DNA of 64,000 nucleotides from assembly GCA_016932165.1 (NCBI GenBank), contig JAFGDK010000012.1:1-64000 (forward strand), written 5' to 3'. The notes beneath the pieces are model-generated. The model saw only the letters and a list, made by a program, of their open reading frames with translations. It did not search any database and was not told the origin of the DNA. The position numbers and the translations under genes are program-made. Origin of the DNA: Anaerolineales bacterium (GTDB lineage Bacteria > Chloroflexota > Anaerolineae > Anaerolineales > UBA11579). Numbering within the stretch: position 1 is the stretch's first letter; each line of letters begins with the position of its first letter. Shown piece after piece: positions 1-9,637 of the stretch.

Positions 1-309
1 ATCTTGCAAAATTTCTGAAAATGTCACACTCCTAAAACCTGGGTGGTATCTTGGTTTATTTAACTTCCGAAGGATAACATAATCGAGGTAGGCGTGTCAA
101 GAAATATTGACATAATATAACTTACAGCGTATGCAAAGAACAGACCTGAGGCTTGTTGCCCAGTTTTGAGGGTTCGTCTGATGGCAAGTTAATTGCAACG
201 TATATGTCACGAGACACAATCCTAAAACTGCTAAAATTTTATTATGTAGCGCCAGAAGTGCGCTCGTTTGCAGTGCACTCACTAGACGTGCTTTGGAGGC
301 AGCAACAAT
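1..309. other. Non-coding leader upstream of the 30-kb sensor operon
   Basis: No convincing gene is seen in these 309 bases; the short open frames here lack ribosome-binding sites and protein-like composition. The stretch is AT-richer than the genes that follow. It holds an imperfect direct repeat: the blocks ATGTCAC and CCTAAAAC occur at 21-27 and 31-38 and again at 204-210 and 221-228, with a longer spacer in the second copy. It also holds a perfect TTGACA hexamer at 107-112. It is the only sizeable candidate control region for the operon that begins at 310. The upstream neighbour is outside the window. Confidence 0.6.
107..135 (+). promoter_or_regulatory. Weak candidate sigma70-type promoter of the sensor operon
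   Basis: TTGACA at 107-112 matches the -35 consensus exactly. The hexamer 17 bases downstream, TATGCA at 130-135, is only a fair -10 match. A transcript from here would have a leader of about 165 bases before the first response regulator. A second possibility is TTGCAA at 193-198 followed by CACAAT at 215-220. Neither is compelling. Confidence 0.25.
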
Positions 310-684
310 ATGACGGAGAATGTGTCTATTCTGTATGTTGAAGACAACTTCGAGAACAGGATCCTGGTAATGCGAATCCTGAGCGCTGAGGGCTATTCGG
401 TGACATTCGCAGAGAACGGCACTGAAGCCCTGAACGCGGTTAATAATTCTGAATTTGATCTGATCTTGATGGATATAAACTTACCGGATATCGATGGTTA
501 CACCCTCACATCCATGATCAGGAAGAATGCCAATCTGGCAAACATACCAATTGTAGCCCTGACCGCTAATGTAATGAAAGGCGATCGGGAAAAGAGCCTG
601 GAAGCGGGCTGTGATGGATATATCCAAAAACCATTGGATGTCGATGCCCTGCCTGTGCAGGTGAACGATTTTCTTAAGAGGTAG
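310..684 (+). CDS. Single-domain response regulator, DivK/CheY type
   Basis: A 124-residue stand-alone receiver domain with no output domain. The phospho-acceptor is D55 (in LILMDINLPD), the acidic pocket is E11-D12, the switch threonine is T85 and the conserved lysine is K107 in the QKPLD motif. The ALTAN and AGCDGYIQKP segments resemble the DivK/hybrid-kinase receiver subfamily rather than chemotaxis CheY. The start ATG follows a good GGAGG at 295-299. It is the first gene of the large sensor operon and ends 2 bases before a second receiver gene, so the pair is probably translationally coupled. By family it should shuttle phosphoryl groups or bind a partner allosterically; a likely donor is the hybrid kinase at 26325-28970, which is inference from operon membership. 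Confidence 0.9.
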   Translation: MTENVSILYVEDNFENRILVMRILSAEGYSVTFAENGTEALNAVNNSEFDLILMDINLPDIDGYTLTSMIRKNANLANIPIVALTANVMKGDREKSLEAGCDGYIQKPLDVDALPVQVNDFLKR

Positions 685-686
685 AA

Positions 687-1118
687 ATGTCTGAGATGAA
701 CAACAACTCCAATAATGTGACCATCAAAGGCGCCACTGTGCTGGTGGTGGAGGATAATGTTTCAAATTTCGTGTTGATCGCACGCATGTTGGGTTATATG
801 GGCATCCATTGTGAATGGAAGACTTCAGGTTACGAAGTGGTGGAGTATGCTGATACCTTGTCCCGTCTCGACCTCGTTCTGATGGACATCCGCCTCCCCT
901 ATGAAGATGGTTATGGAGCGCTGCAAAAAATCCGAAATTCACCCTCATTGAAGCACACAAAAGTAGTGGCTGTCACTGCTGAAGCAAGCCCTGAACAGAT
1001 GGAAAAAGCGAAAAAATCTGGTTTTGATGGGTTCATTGGCAAACCGCTTGATCCCGATCATTTCCCAGAACAGATCAAAGCTATTCTCTCCGGTCAGGAG
1101 ATTTGGGAATACGAGTAA
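687..1118 (+). CDS. Single-domain response regulator, second DivK-like receiver
   Basis: A 143-residue receiver with a short polar N-terminal extension of about 14 residues rich in Asn. The phospho-acceptor is D67 (VLMDIRLP), the acidic pair E22-D23, the switch threonine T97 and the lysine K119 in GKPLD. It has the same DivK-like C-terminal part as the gene before it (SGFDGFIGKP), so the two probably arose by duplication and then diverged. There is no DNA-binding or enzymatic output domain, so it should work by protein-protein contact or as a phosphate shuttle. The true start of the next gene lies 19 bases downstream. Confidence 0.9.
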   Translation: MSEMNNNSNNVTIKGATVLVVEDNVSNFVLIARMLGYMGIHCEWKTSGYEVVEYADTLSRLDLVLMDIRLPYEDGYGALQKIRNSPSLKHTKVVAVTAEASPEQMEKAKKSGFDGFIGKPLDPDHFPEQIKAILSGQEIWEYE

Positions 1119-1137
1119 TACCACCGATAGGCAGGCT

Positions 1138-4100
1138 ATGAGCATACAACCAGTAAGTTCCCGATCCAACAAACAAAACCGACCCCGGCGCGGTTTGGCT
1201 TTCCGGATGATCAGCCTTCTTTTGCCGGTCACGATTATCCCCACCTTGCTGATGGGAATTACCGTGTATTTCAGGGCACGAAATCTGATGCTTCAACAGG
1301 TCAGCACCCAAATGGATACCTTCCTTATTGAATCCACCAATCAGCTGGATTCGTGGATACTGGATAAGACATTGGCCTTTGATAGTTTGCTGCGAAATGA
1401 AGAATTTATCACCAGCGTCGAAAGTTACACCCTGCTGGGAGAGGATTCCCCTTCCCGGCAGAATCTGCGCAACGATACCATTGCAATCATCCGCCAGGTG
1501 AACACCCCCGGGGAAACCAGCCTCTTCAACAACCTTTTCCTGGTATCACCGAGTGGTGAAATCCTGCTTTCGACCAACCGGAGCTGGGAAGGGGCACGCA
1601 TCAACGACCAACCTTACTTCCAGACTAAGATCAACACCTCAGTAAAAGCAAGCTTCCTTGAGGTTAAGCCCTCCCTGATATATGACCCTGATAGTGCGCC
1701 GGAATATGAAATCATCCATGTAATGTCTGTCCCCGTGACCGGGAAGAACGGGAGCATGTTGGGATATCTGGCCGGCATATCGGATGGGCGCGCAGTGCAG
1801 ACAATTCTCGAGGCAAATGCCTCATTCCTTCCCAACAACAACCTGTTCATGCTGACGGAGGACCAGAAATTTGCAGGCATCACCGATGTGACCAAAAGTC
1901 TGTCACTTCGTGAACTCCAACCCAGCAGTGATCAGATGGAAACCATATTTAATGGACAATCTGGCACCAATCTGGCTGCCAGCTACCAATCCTTTGACAA
2001 TACCCCGGTGCTCGGGATTTACCGATTCTATGAGGCATTGAACACTGGTTTTCTGGTTGAAGTGCCGGAAGCAGATATTCTTGGCACGATCAATTCACTG
2101 GCCCCAACCTCCATCCTGATCATGGCAGTGACAGTTCTTGCGATCAGCGCCCTGGTTTACCTAGCCATCCGGCAAATCACTATCCCGCTGCAGGAATTGG
2201 CCCAGGTTACCCAGGATTTCTCTCACGGGAATTGGGACTCACGTTCCACCTATTCCTCAAAAGATGAGATCGGCACCCTTTCATCGTCCTTCAACCAGAT
2301 GGCAGACGACTTGAGCCATTTGTATACCGAGATGGAGTCTCAGGTGGAGGAACGCACCCGCCAGGTGATTGCCACCTCAGAAGTCTCAAGTATGGCCACC
2401 AGTGCTGTCAGTATGGACGAACTGCTGGACCGGACGACAGATTTGATTTCAGACAGATTCAAATATTTCCATATTGCAATCTACATCCTCAACTCAGACC
2501 ATACAGAAGGCGAACTGCGCGCCGCTTCGGGGGAAGTGGGACGCCAGCTATTGCGCCAGGGACATCAAATCCGCATTCACGGGCACCCGCTGTATGAAGA
2601 GGCAATCCAGACCAATATGTTTGCCTCTATGATCCTGGATGATGGAGAAACAGCCAATGAAAACTATGACATGCAGGCTGAGGCCCGCAGCAAGATCGTC
2701 ATCCCGATTTCGTTTGGCAAGGATGTGATTGGCTTGATTGATGTACAGAGCAAGGACCCGGCAGCTTTCACCCAAGCCTCTGCCGAAGTGTTGACCACCC
2801 TGGCAAACCAGCTGGCAGCCGGTGTTTACAATTTCCAACTCAGAGAAGGTTCTCAGGTAGACCTGCGGCAGATCAACCAATTGTATGCAACCAGCCAACG
2901 GTTGTCTCAGGCAACCACCGCAGACGAGGTTTTTAATGCAATTGCAGCTGGTGTACAGCAAACCTCATTATTCGCAGCGGTATACCGTCCATTTGGGTCC
3001 CACATGGAGCTGGTATCACCACCCGATCAGGCCAAACCGTATTACGCAGACCAGCTGCCGGGTACTTTAAATGTATCCAGCAGTTTGGCAGCCACATTCT
3101 TCCCCACCCCCAGCCCGGTGGTGATAAAAGATGTGAACGACACCTTAATCCCAATGCGGCCGGAATTGTTATATCCAGCCCGTGCCCTGGATGCCAGGGA
3201 AGCCAGCCTAGTACCGATCCTGATCAACAACCAACTTCAGGGCGTCATTCTCCTCGCCTCCCGAGAATCAGAAACTTTCACCCTTGAGTCATTAAAACCT
3301 TTCCGCTCACTTGCAGACCTGGCTCAAACCAGTCTCCTAAAAATCAGCATTGAGCAGCAGAAGGATACAGACCTGGATTACCTGAACCTGCTGACCAAGT
3401 TCCACAAGAATATCAGCAAGCAGTATACTGCACGTAAGCTGTATCCGGCGATTCACCAGCAGATCAATGAACTGCTAGGGAACACCGATTTCTTCATTGC
3501 CCTCTATGATGAAGCTACCGACCGGATCGAAATACCCTACTTGTATGAAGGCGGCGCGCCAATCAGCATAGAGCCCTTCCCACTTGGCGAAGGTCTCAGT
3601 TCTATTGTCATCCGAACAAAACAACCTCTCTTCCTGATCGAGAATGTTGAGGAAAGAGCCAAAGCGCTTGGGGCCAAGATTGTTGGACAATCCGCAAAGT
3701 CATGGATTGGAATCCCTTTGCTGGTTGATGAAAGAGTGATTGGCGTGCTCAGCGTGCAGGATGTAGAAAACGAGAACCGATTCTCGCAGAAAGACCTGGA
3801 TTTGCTGCTGACCTTATCTCCCTCGATAGCCAGTGCAATTCACAGCACAACCAAGCTGTCTGAAGCTGAAAAGCGGGCATTCCAGTTGGAAACTTCAGCA
3901 GAAATCGCAAGAGAGGCTTCACAATCGCTGAACCAGCAAGAATTGCTGCGATACACCTTGCAGCTTATCCAGGAAAGATTTAACTTCTACCACGCCTCAA
4001 TCTTCCTGGTAGACCCATCCGGAGAGTATGCTGTAGTTGAAGAATCAACCGGTGAAGCCGGCAAAAAGATGAAAGGGGAGGGGCATAAGCTGGCAATTGG

Positions 4101-5064
4101 GTCTAAATCGATCATCGGTACTGTGACTGCGACCAAGGAGCCCGTGGTGGTAAATGATGTGACCAAAGACCCCACCCACCGCTTCAATCCCCTGCTGCCA
4201 GATACCCGTGCGGAGGCGGGTATTCCAATTCTCCTGGGTGACCAGGTGCTCGGCGCTTTGGACGTGCAGGCAACCACCCCATTTGCCTTCTCGATGGACG
4301 ATGTCGAGGTACTGCAAATCTTGGCAAACCAGCTGGCAGTGGCGATCAACAATGCCACTCTGTTTGCAGAGACTCAAGAACACCTGGCGCAGCACCGCCT
4401 GGTGCACCACATCACCACAGTTGCTTCAACATCCCAAAATATTGAAGACGCCCTCTCCAGCGCGGTGCAAGGTTTGAGAGTAACCCTGGGAGACAATGTT
4501 TCAATTTTATTGTTGGATAAACAGGCTGACCTGTTGACCGTAGTAGCTTCGTCTGGTTATGACAACACGGTTGACGGGATGCAGATCAGGGTTGGTGAAG
4601 GATTAACCGGCTGGGTTGCTGCCCACAATGAGCCGCTGATCGTCAACGATGTGGCCAACGATTCCAGATACATCCCCGGAAAAGAGGGGGTCCGCTCTGA
4701 AATTGTTGTCCCGCTCACCTACCGCAGCGACCTGCTGGGGGTGCTGAATGTTGAGAGCGAACATCTGCATGCCTATACTGAATACGACCAGGATATTCTT
4801 GGAACATTGGCTGGCAGTCTGGCGGGAATCATCATCAATGCCCGTATGGCTGAACGGCAGAAGAATCTGTTTGAGATCACCAACAAAATCCGCCAGTCGG
4901 TAAACATGGATACGATCCTGGAAACGACTGCCACCGAGCTGGCCCGTGCTCTCCAAGCCAGGCGGGCACGCATCGAGGTCGGCGGCGATCTGGTGCAAAA
5001 CCCTGAGGATTCAAACGGAAATACAAACCGAGGATCGACGCGGTTCAACAAGGAGAGCCGGTGA
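1138..5064 (+). CDS. Membrane sensor: dCache-HAMP with five GAF domains, no kinase
   Basis: The start ATG at 1138 follows an AGGCAGG-like site; the frame stays open upstream, but that part overlaps the receiver gene. The 1308-residue product has TM1 at about 24-45, a large extracytoplasmic dCache-like sensor domain to about 320, TM2 at about 325-345 and a HAMP linker at about 346-398. Five GAF domains fill about 414-1240. It ends in a roughly 45-residue tail (starting ITNKIRQSVNMDTIL) shared with eight other proteins of the operon. There is no HisKA, HATPase, GGDEF or methyl-accepting domain, so it cannot signal by a classical output of its own. It probably binds small ligands outside and inside the cell and passes signals to partner proteins. 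The stop codon overlaps the next start as TGATG. Confidence 0.85.
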   Translation: MSIQPVSSRSNKQNRPRRGLAFRMISLLLPVTIIPTLLMGITVYFRARNLMLQQVSTQMDTFLIESTNQLDSWILDKTLAFDSLLRNEEFITSVESYTLLGEDSPSRQNLRNDTIAIIRQVNTPGETSLFNNLFLVSPSGEILLSTNRSWEGARINDQPYFQTKINTSVKASFLEVKPSLIYDPDSAPEYEIIHVMSVPVTGKNGSMLGYLAGISDGRAVQTILEANASFLPNNNLFMLTEDQKFAGITDVTKSLSLRELQPSSDQMETIFNGQSGTNLAASYQSFDNTPVLGIYRFYEALNTGFLVEVPEADILGTINSLAPTSILIMAVTVLAISALVYLAIRQITIPLQELAQVTQDFSHGNWDSRSTYSSKDEIGTLSSSFNQMADDLSHLYTEMESQVEERTRQVIATSEVSSMATSAVSMDELLDRTTDLISDRFKYFHIAIYILNSDHTEGELRAASGEVGRQLLRQGHQIRIHGHPLYEEAIQTNMFASMILDDGETANENYDMQAEARSKIVIPISFGKDVIGLIDVQSKDPAAFTQASAEVLTTLANQLAAGVYNFQLREGSQVDLRQINQLYATSQRLSQATTADEVFNAIAAGVQQTSLFAAVYRPFGSHMELVSPPDQAKPYYADQLPGTLNVSSSLAATFFPTPSPVVIKDVNDTLIPMRPELLYPARALDAREASLVPILINNQLQGVILLASRESETFTLESLKPFRSLADLAQTSLLKISIEQQKDTDLDYLNLLTKFHKNISKQYTARKLYPAIHQQINELLGNTDFFIALYDEATDRIEIPYLYEGGAPISIEPFPLGEGLSSIVIRTKQPLFLIENVEERAKALGAKIVGQSAKSWIGIPLLVDERVIGVLSVQDVENENRFSQKDLDLLLTLSPSIASAIHSTTKLSEAEKRAFQLETSAEIAREASQSLNQQELLRYTLQLIQERFNFYHASIFLVDPSGEYAVVEESTGEAGKKMKGEGHKLAIGSKSIIGTVTATKEPVVVNDVTKDPTHRFNPLLPDTRAEAGIPILLGDQVLGALDVQATTPFAFSMDDVEVLQILANQLAVAINNATLFAETQEHLAQHRLVHHITTVASTSQNIEDALSSAVQGLRVTLGDNVSILLLDKQADLLTVVASSGYDNTVDGMQIRVGEGLTGWVAAHNEPLIVNDVANDSRYIPGKEGVRSEIVVPLTYRSDLLGVLNVESEHLHAYTEYDQDILGTLAGSLAGIIINARMAERQKNLFEITNKIRQSVNMDTILETTATELARALQARRARIEVGGDLVQNPEDSNGNTNRGSTRFNKESR

Positions 5065-6740
5065 TGAGAAAAAACTTCTTCAATCAACTCGGTAGATATC
5101 TAAGACCCTCGGTTGGAGGCACCATCGAGGAAATCCGTGAACAAGCGCTTCAAACTGTTTCATGGATTATTGCATTGTCAGGTATCCTTTTATTCTTCCT
5201 GACATACGGACCACTGGTGGGCAATACAATCCTGTATTACACCTCGCTGGTCTCTCTGCCTGCCCTCCTCCTGGTGACGATCTTTTCCAAACGGCTCCCG
5301 TACAACTTCCGGGCGATTTTCCTCCTCACAGTATCAATGATCCAGGGCATCTTGAATATGCAAGCCACCGGGTTGGTCTCAGATACTTATATCTGGTTGA
5401 TGTTTTCCAACCTGCTGGCGACCATGCTGCTCGGTATCCGAGGGGGAATGATAACCAACCTGATCTCGGCAGCAACTTTTATTGTCTCAGGCTATATGGG
5501 CAGCACTGGCCTATGGATAATGGGTCTTGGTGAATTGGCGGAATACAATGCCAACCCCGAGAATTGGATCAACATGTTTGCTGCCTTTCTGCTGATGAAC
5601 CTGATCCTGACACTGGTGATCGGATTAATCTTGCGAGGGGTTGAGAACAGCCATGACGCCTTGGAAGAAACCCTTGAAGAAAACAAGTCGGTCACTAAGC
5701 AGCTGGAAGAAGAACAAAACCTGCTGGCAAAACAAACCCTTAACCTTGAACGCCGTGTTACCCAGATTCGTACGGCGGCAGAGATTGCCAGCACGATGGG
5801 TGCCATCCTCGATCCGGATGAACTGATGCAGAATGTGGCAGACCTGATCTGCGACCGCTTTGATTTGTATTACGTGGGTATTTTTGTGGTGGATGACAAC
5901 CGCCGCTTTGCCACGCTGGCAGCCGGCACCGGAGAAGCAGGCCGGGTGATGAAGGCCAACAACCACCAGTTGAGTGTTGGTGGTTCCTCGATGGTCGGTT
6001 GGACGATCTCCCACGGGGAACCCCGAATCTCCCTGGATGTTGGGACGGAGGCGATTCGCTTCCAGAATCCCAACCTACCCCTCACCCGTTCAGAATTGGC
6101 TATTCCGATCCGGGCCGGCAACCAGATCAGCGGCGCAATCTCAATCCAATCCAGTCTGCCCGAAGCATTTGATGAGAATGACATCATTGTTTTTGAGAAT
6201 ATCGGCAACAGTTTGGGAATTGCCCTTGAAAACGCCAGCCTGTTCGAACAGTTCGAATCCAGCTTACGCGAGATCCAGCAATTGAACCGGCAATATACCA
6301 CCGACAGCTGGCAAAATATCTGGGCAGAGGAAGAAAGCAGCCAGCATTCAGCCGAAAGAGGTTCGCTGCCGGAGGGGACCAAAGTCAATGAAGTGGCTGT
6401 GCCACTACGGCTGCGTGGAGAGCAGGTGATTGGCAATATTTCTCTGGCTACCGAGCAATCAGCACTCTCTCCCGAAGAATTGGCCTTCGTTGAAGCGATT
6501 AGCGATCAAGCGGCGATTGCCCTGGAAAGCGCCCGATTGCTGGATGAAGCGAACCGCCGGGTTGAACAGGAAAGAGCGATCCAGAACCTGACCACCCGGT
6601 TTTCTCGATCGCTAGATTTTGAAAGCTTACTGAAGACTATCGTTGAGGAGATCAATCAGATTCCATTGGTGAAAGAGACCAGCATCCATATCACCCCGCC
6701 GGAGATGTTGTCAAATCACTCCTCCAAACAACAGAATTGA
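5064..6740 (+). CDS. 6TM membrane sensor with GAF domain and C-terminal tail
   Basis: I chose the ATG at 5064 over the GTG at 5061 because AGGAG at 5051-5055 lies 8 bases upstream and the ATG forms a TGATG overlap with the preceding stop. The 558-residue product has about six transmembrane helices at 30-195 (a MASE-like integral sensor module), then a coiled coil at about 200-240. A GAF domain follows at about 240-395 with the operon-typical LTRSELAIPI segment, then a linker Trp and an N-terminally shortened GAF-like domain at about 410-500. The shared tail ends the protein (LDFESLLKTIVEEIN). No kinase domain is present. It likely senses a membrane or small-molecule cue as part of the operon's assembly. 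Confidence 0.82.
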   Translation: MRKNFFNQLGRYLRPSVGGTIEEIREQALQTVSWIIALSGILLFFLTYGPLVGNTILYYTSLVSLPALLLVTIFSKRLPYNFRAIFLLTVSMIQGILNMQATGLVSDTYIWLMFSNLLATMLLGIRGGMITNLISAATFIVSGYMGSTGLWIMGLGELAEYNANPENWINMFAAFLLMNLILTLVIGLILRGVENSHDALEETLEENKSVTKQLEEEQNLLAKQTLNLERRVTQIRTAAEIASTMGAILDPDELMQNVADLICDRFDLYYVGIFVVDDNRRFATLAAGTGEAGRVMKANNHQLSVGGSSMVGWTISHGEPRISLDVGTEAIRFQNPNLPLTRSELAIPIRAGNQISGAISIQSSLPEAFDENDIIVFENIGNSLGIALENASLFEQFESSLREIQQLNRQYTTDSWQNIWAEEESSQHSAERGSLPEGTKVNEVAVPLRLRGEQVIGNISLATEQSALSPEELAFVEAISDQAAIALESARLLDEANRRVEQERAIQNLTTRFSRSLDFESLLKTIVEEINQIPLVKETSIHITPPEMLSNHSSKQQN

Positions 6741-6757
6741 ACGTCTGAGGCATTTGT

Positions 6758-9637
6758 ATGATGAACCCAGAACATAAAAGAACAACCCAAATGCGACCCC
6801 AAACCAGGATTACCGCCACCCAGCTGGGAACAATTCGCCTGGTAATCAGTGCAGTTGTCTTGCTGGCGGCAGCACTTTTTCTGGTGCCGCAGTGGGAGAC
6901 AGTCCAGGTAAAGGTGGTTTTAGTCTCGCTTTTTGCCATCCTGGCCAGCTCGATAGCTAGCTTATTGCTGATCCGCGCCGGCCGAGAGGACCCTGGTCTT
7001 GGTTTCACGATCTATGGGTTCATGTTGGGGTTATTCACAATTTCTGTTGTCGTAGAGAGAATTGGTTTATTCGTCGGTGTATTTATTATTTTCTCCACGG
7101 TTCTAATCATTACAACGGGGATAAATCCTCGCCGGACGATTGTAGCGCTGGCCAGCAGTGTGGTGTTTGGAGCAGGGGCATTGCTGCTGGATCTATACAC
7201 CCGGGGAGCAGCTTACCGTCTGCCTATCTCCGACCAGTTGGAGAGCGTCTTTGGCTTTATCACCTTTGGGGTGATTGCAATCTTTTTGGTTATGCTGATC
7301 AGGCAGTACGCCTACCTTACACTCAGAGTAAAACTTCTTTCAGCTTTTCTGGTTGGTGGATTAATTGCCCTGTCGGCGATGGGCTATTTCAACAACCAGG
7401 CTGTGAAAAACACCCTGACAGAAGAAGCAAACGCTTCACTGTTCAATGCCGCTGCACAGACTGAAAACAGCTTACGCCAGTTCATTGAATTCAACCTGCA
7501 AGGTGTAGAGACAGAAGCGAACCTGCCGACATTTGTGAACTTCCTTTCACTGCCGGATAATGAAAAGAATAAACAGATAGCCATGGTGAATGACACCCTC
7601 GTTACCCTGGCTGCCAGAGATACAGATTTCCTCGCCGGCTATGCGCTGCTTGATCTGAATGGAAAGGTGTGGATGGATACCGAATCTGTCAACACCTCAG
7701 CAAATCAAAGCGACACTTTCGCCTTCACCGAACCAATCTCTAAGGGGAGAGCGGTGATGTCGCCAGTGATATTTGATCCAGCCGATAATGCCCCCTATAT
7801 TTATTTCAGCAGCCCGGTAATAGAAAACGGCACCACCATACTGGGTGTGCTGCGCGTGCGCTTCAGAGCAGAAAAACTACAGCAATTGATTGAATCCAAC
7901 AACGACCTCGGCGGTACAGGTTCATTCGCGGTACTGTTTGACGAGAACCTGCTCCACCTCGCCCATGGGATTCAACCAGAGACATTTTTCACAACTGTTG
8001 CTCCCCCTGAAGAATTTGCCCGAGAAGAACTGGACAGCCAGGACCGGCTCCCCTATAACTTTGGGGAAAGCAACTTCCTTGAATTAGGTGAGCTGGCTGA
8101 AAATCTCGCTGCTTCCCTGGAAGATTCAAATGGGGTGATCTTCTTTGATGCCACAGACATTGCCACGGGCGACCTGCAGAACCGGGTTGTGGCGTTGAAC
8201 ATGGGAGAACCGAACTGGATCCTGACCTTCTTCCAACCCGAGGAGATTTTCCTCGCTCCCAACCGGGAGATCCAGCGCAATACCGTCACCCTCGGATTAC
8301 TCAGCCTGGCCGGCACCGTGTTGGTAGCTCTTGTTCTTACCCAGGTCTTGATCAGGCCGATCGTGAGCCTGACCGAGAAGGCCAACGCCCTTGCCCAGGG
8401 TGATTTCGAGACCAGAGTAGAGATCACCACCAACGATGAGATCGGCGCACTCGGTCAATCTTTCAACAGTATGTCTTACCAGCTCCAAAACATGGTCAAC
8501 AGCCTGGAAAGCCAGGTGGCAGTTCGCACCAAGCAGTTGGAAAACCGTGCAGCCCAACTTCAGGCTTGCGCAGAAGTCGCCCGCGACGCCACCTCGGAAC
8601 AAGAAATGCAGGATGTGCTTACCAGGGCAGCCACACTGATCCATGACCGTTTTGGTTATTACCATGTTGGCATTTACATGAAAGACAGCCAGGGCGAGTT
8701 TGCAGTTTTGACCGCCACCACGGATGAACCTGGGTTGAGAATCCTGGAATTGGGACACCAATTCTCCCTAGATGAGCACAGCCATGTTGGTAAAGCCTGC
8801 CTGACCAGCGAACCAGTGATCGCAAATGCAGATGAAACCACTGCCCAACTAAACTTTAACCCAATGCTTCCAGGATCACAGGCTCAACTGGTATTACCCC
8901 TTAATCTTGGCAAACAAACCATCGGCGCGATTGACCTGCACAGCACTAACCCTACCGCATTCTCCAACCGAGAAGATCAGATCTTCATGACTCTGGCGGA
9001 CCAGCTGGCAATTGCAATCGAGAAAGCCAACGTTCAGGAAGAGATACAAAAAACTCTGACCGAGCTTGAGACTGTGTATAGAGATTTCTCCCAGCGCAGC
9101 TGGCAGCAGTTTATTCAATCTCGCAGGAACATCTCGGGGTACCGGATCAACCGAAGAAATTTAATCGAGGAAGTAGAAACCCCCTCGGGAGAAGTGCAAA
9201 AAGTATGGGAATCTGGAGAAAAGATCTATCAGAGGACTGAAAAAGATAATCAGAATTCAACGACTATCGCCATTCCGATTAAGAGCCGCGGATCTGTGAT
9301 CAGCGTCCTCAACATTGAACTGGAAGGGGACCGGGTTCCATTAGATACCGCCAACCTGATCGATGAAATCTCTGATCGCTTAAGCCTGATTCTGGAGAAT
9401 GCCCGTCTGATTGAAACCGCCCGGCGCCAGGTTGAGCGAGAACAAATGACCAATGAAATAGCCAACCGGATGCGGCAGTCGCTGGATATGGACGTGGTAT
9501 TGCGCACCGCGGTGCAAGAATTCGGACAAAAACTTGGCCTCACCGAAGTGGAACTCCGCCTGGGCAGCTATCAGAAGCCAACCACAGAGAGCATCCCTGG
9601 CCCGAATGGCAATAAGGCAAACGAGGAAACTGCATGA
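6758..9637 (+). CDS. Membrane sensor: 6TM, dCache-HAMP, GAF and tail
   Basis: A 959-residue protein combining two membrane modules: about six helices at 20-185, then a classical pair of helices (about 186-210 and 510-535) that bracket a dCache-like extracytoplasmic domain. HAMP (about 530-585) and a coiled coil lead into a GAF domain at about 595-760 (FGYYHVGIYM start). A Trp-containing linker (SQRSWQQFIQ), a shortened GAF-like domain at about 775-890 and the conserved tail (LDMDVVLRTAVQEFG) follow. It has no catalytic output domain. The start ATG has GAGG 7 bases upstream; an ATG one codon later is equally possible. The stop overlaps the next gene in an ATGA arrangement. Confidence 0.83.
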   Translation: MMNPEHKRTTQMRPQTRITATQLGTIRLVISAVVLLAAALFLVPQWETVQVKVVLVSLFAILASSIASLLLIRAGREDPGLGFTIYGFMLGLFTISVVVERIGLFVGVFIIFSTVLIITTGINPRRTIVALASSVVFGAGALLLDLYTRGAAYRLPISDQLESVFGFITFGVIAIFLVMLIRQYAYLTLRVKLLSAFLVGGLIALSAMGYFNNQAVKNTLTEEANASLFNAAAQTENSLRQFIEFNLQGVETEANLPTFVNFLSLPDNEKNKQIAMVNDTLVTLAARDTDFLAGYALLDLNGKVWMDTESVNTSANQSDTFAFTEPISKGRAVMSPVIFDPADNAPYIYFSSPVIENGTTILGVLRVRFRAEKLQQLIESNNDLGGTGSFAVLFDENLLHLAHGIQPETFFTTVAPPEEFAREELDSQDRLPYNFGESNFLELGELAENLAASLEDSNGVIFFDATDIATGDLQNRVVALNMGEPNWILTFFQPEEIFLAPNREIQRNTVTLGLLSLAGTVLVALVLTQVLIRPIVSLTEKANALAQGDFETRVEITTNDEIGALGQSFNSMSYQLQNMVNSLESQVAVRTKQLENRAAQLQACAEVARDATSEQEMQDVLTRAATLIHDRFGYYHVGIYMKDSQGEFAVLTATTDEPGLRILELGHQFSLDEHSHVGKACLTSEPVIANADETTAQLNFNPMLPGSQAQLVLPLNLGKQTIGAIDLHSTNPTAFSNREDQIFMTLADQLAIAIEKANVQEEIQKTLTELETVYRDFSQRSWQQFIQSRRNISGYRINRRNLIEEVETPSGEVQKVWESGEKIYQRTEKDNQNSTTIAIPIKSRGSVISVLNIELEGDRVPLDTANLIDEISDRLSLILENARLIETARRQVEREQMTNEIANRMRQSLDMDVVLRTAVQEFGQKLGLTEVELRLGSYQKPTTESIPGPNGNKANEETA

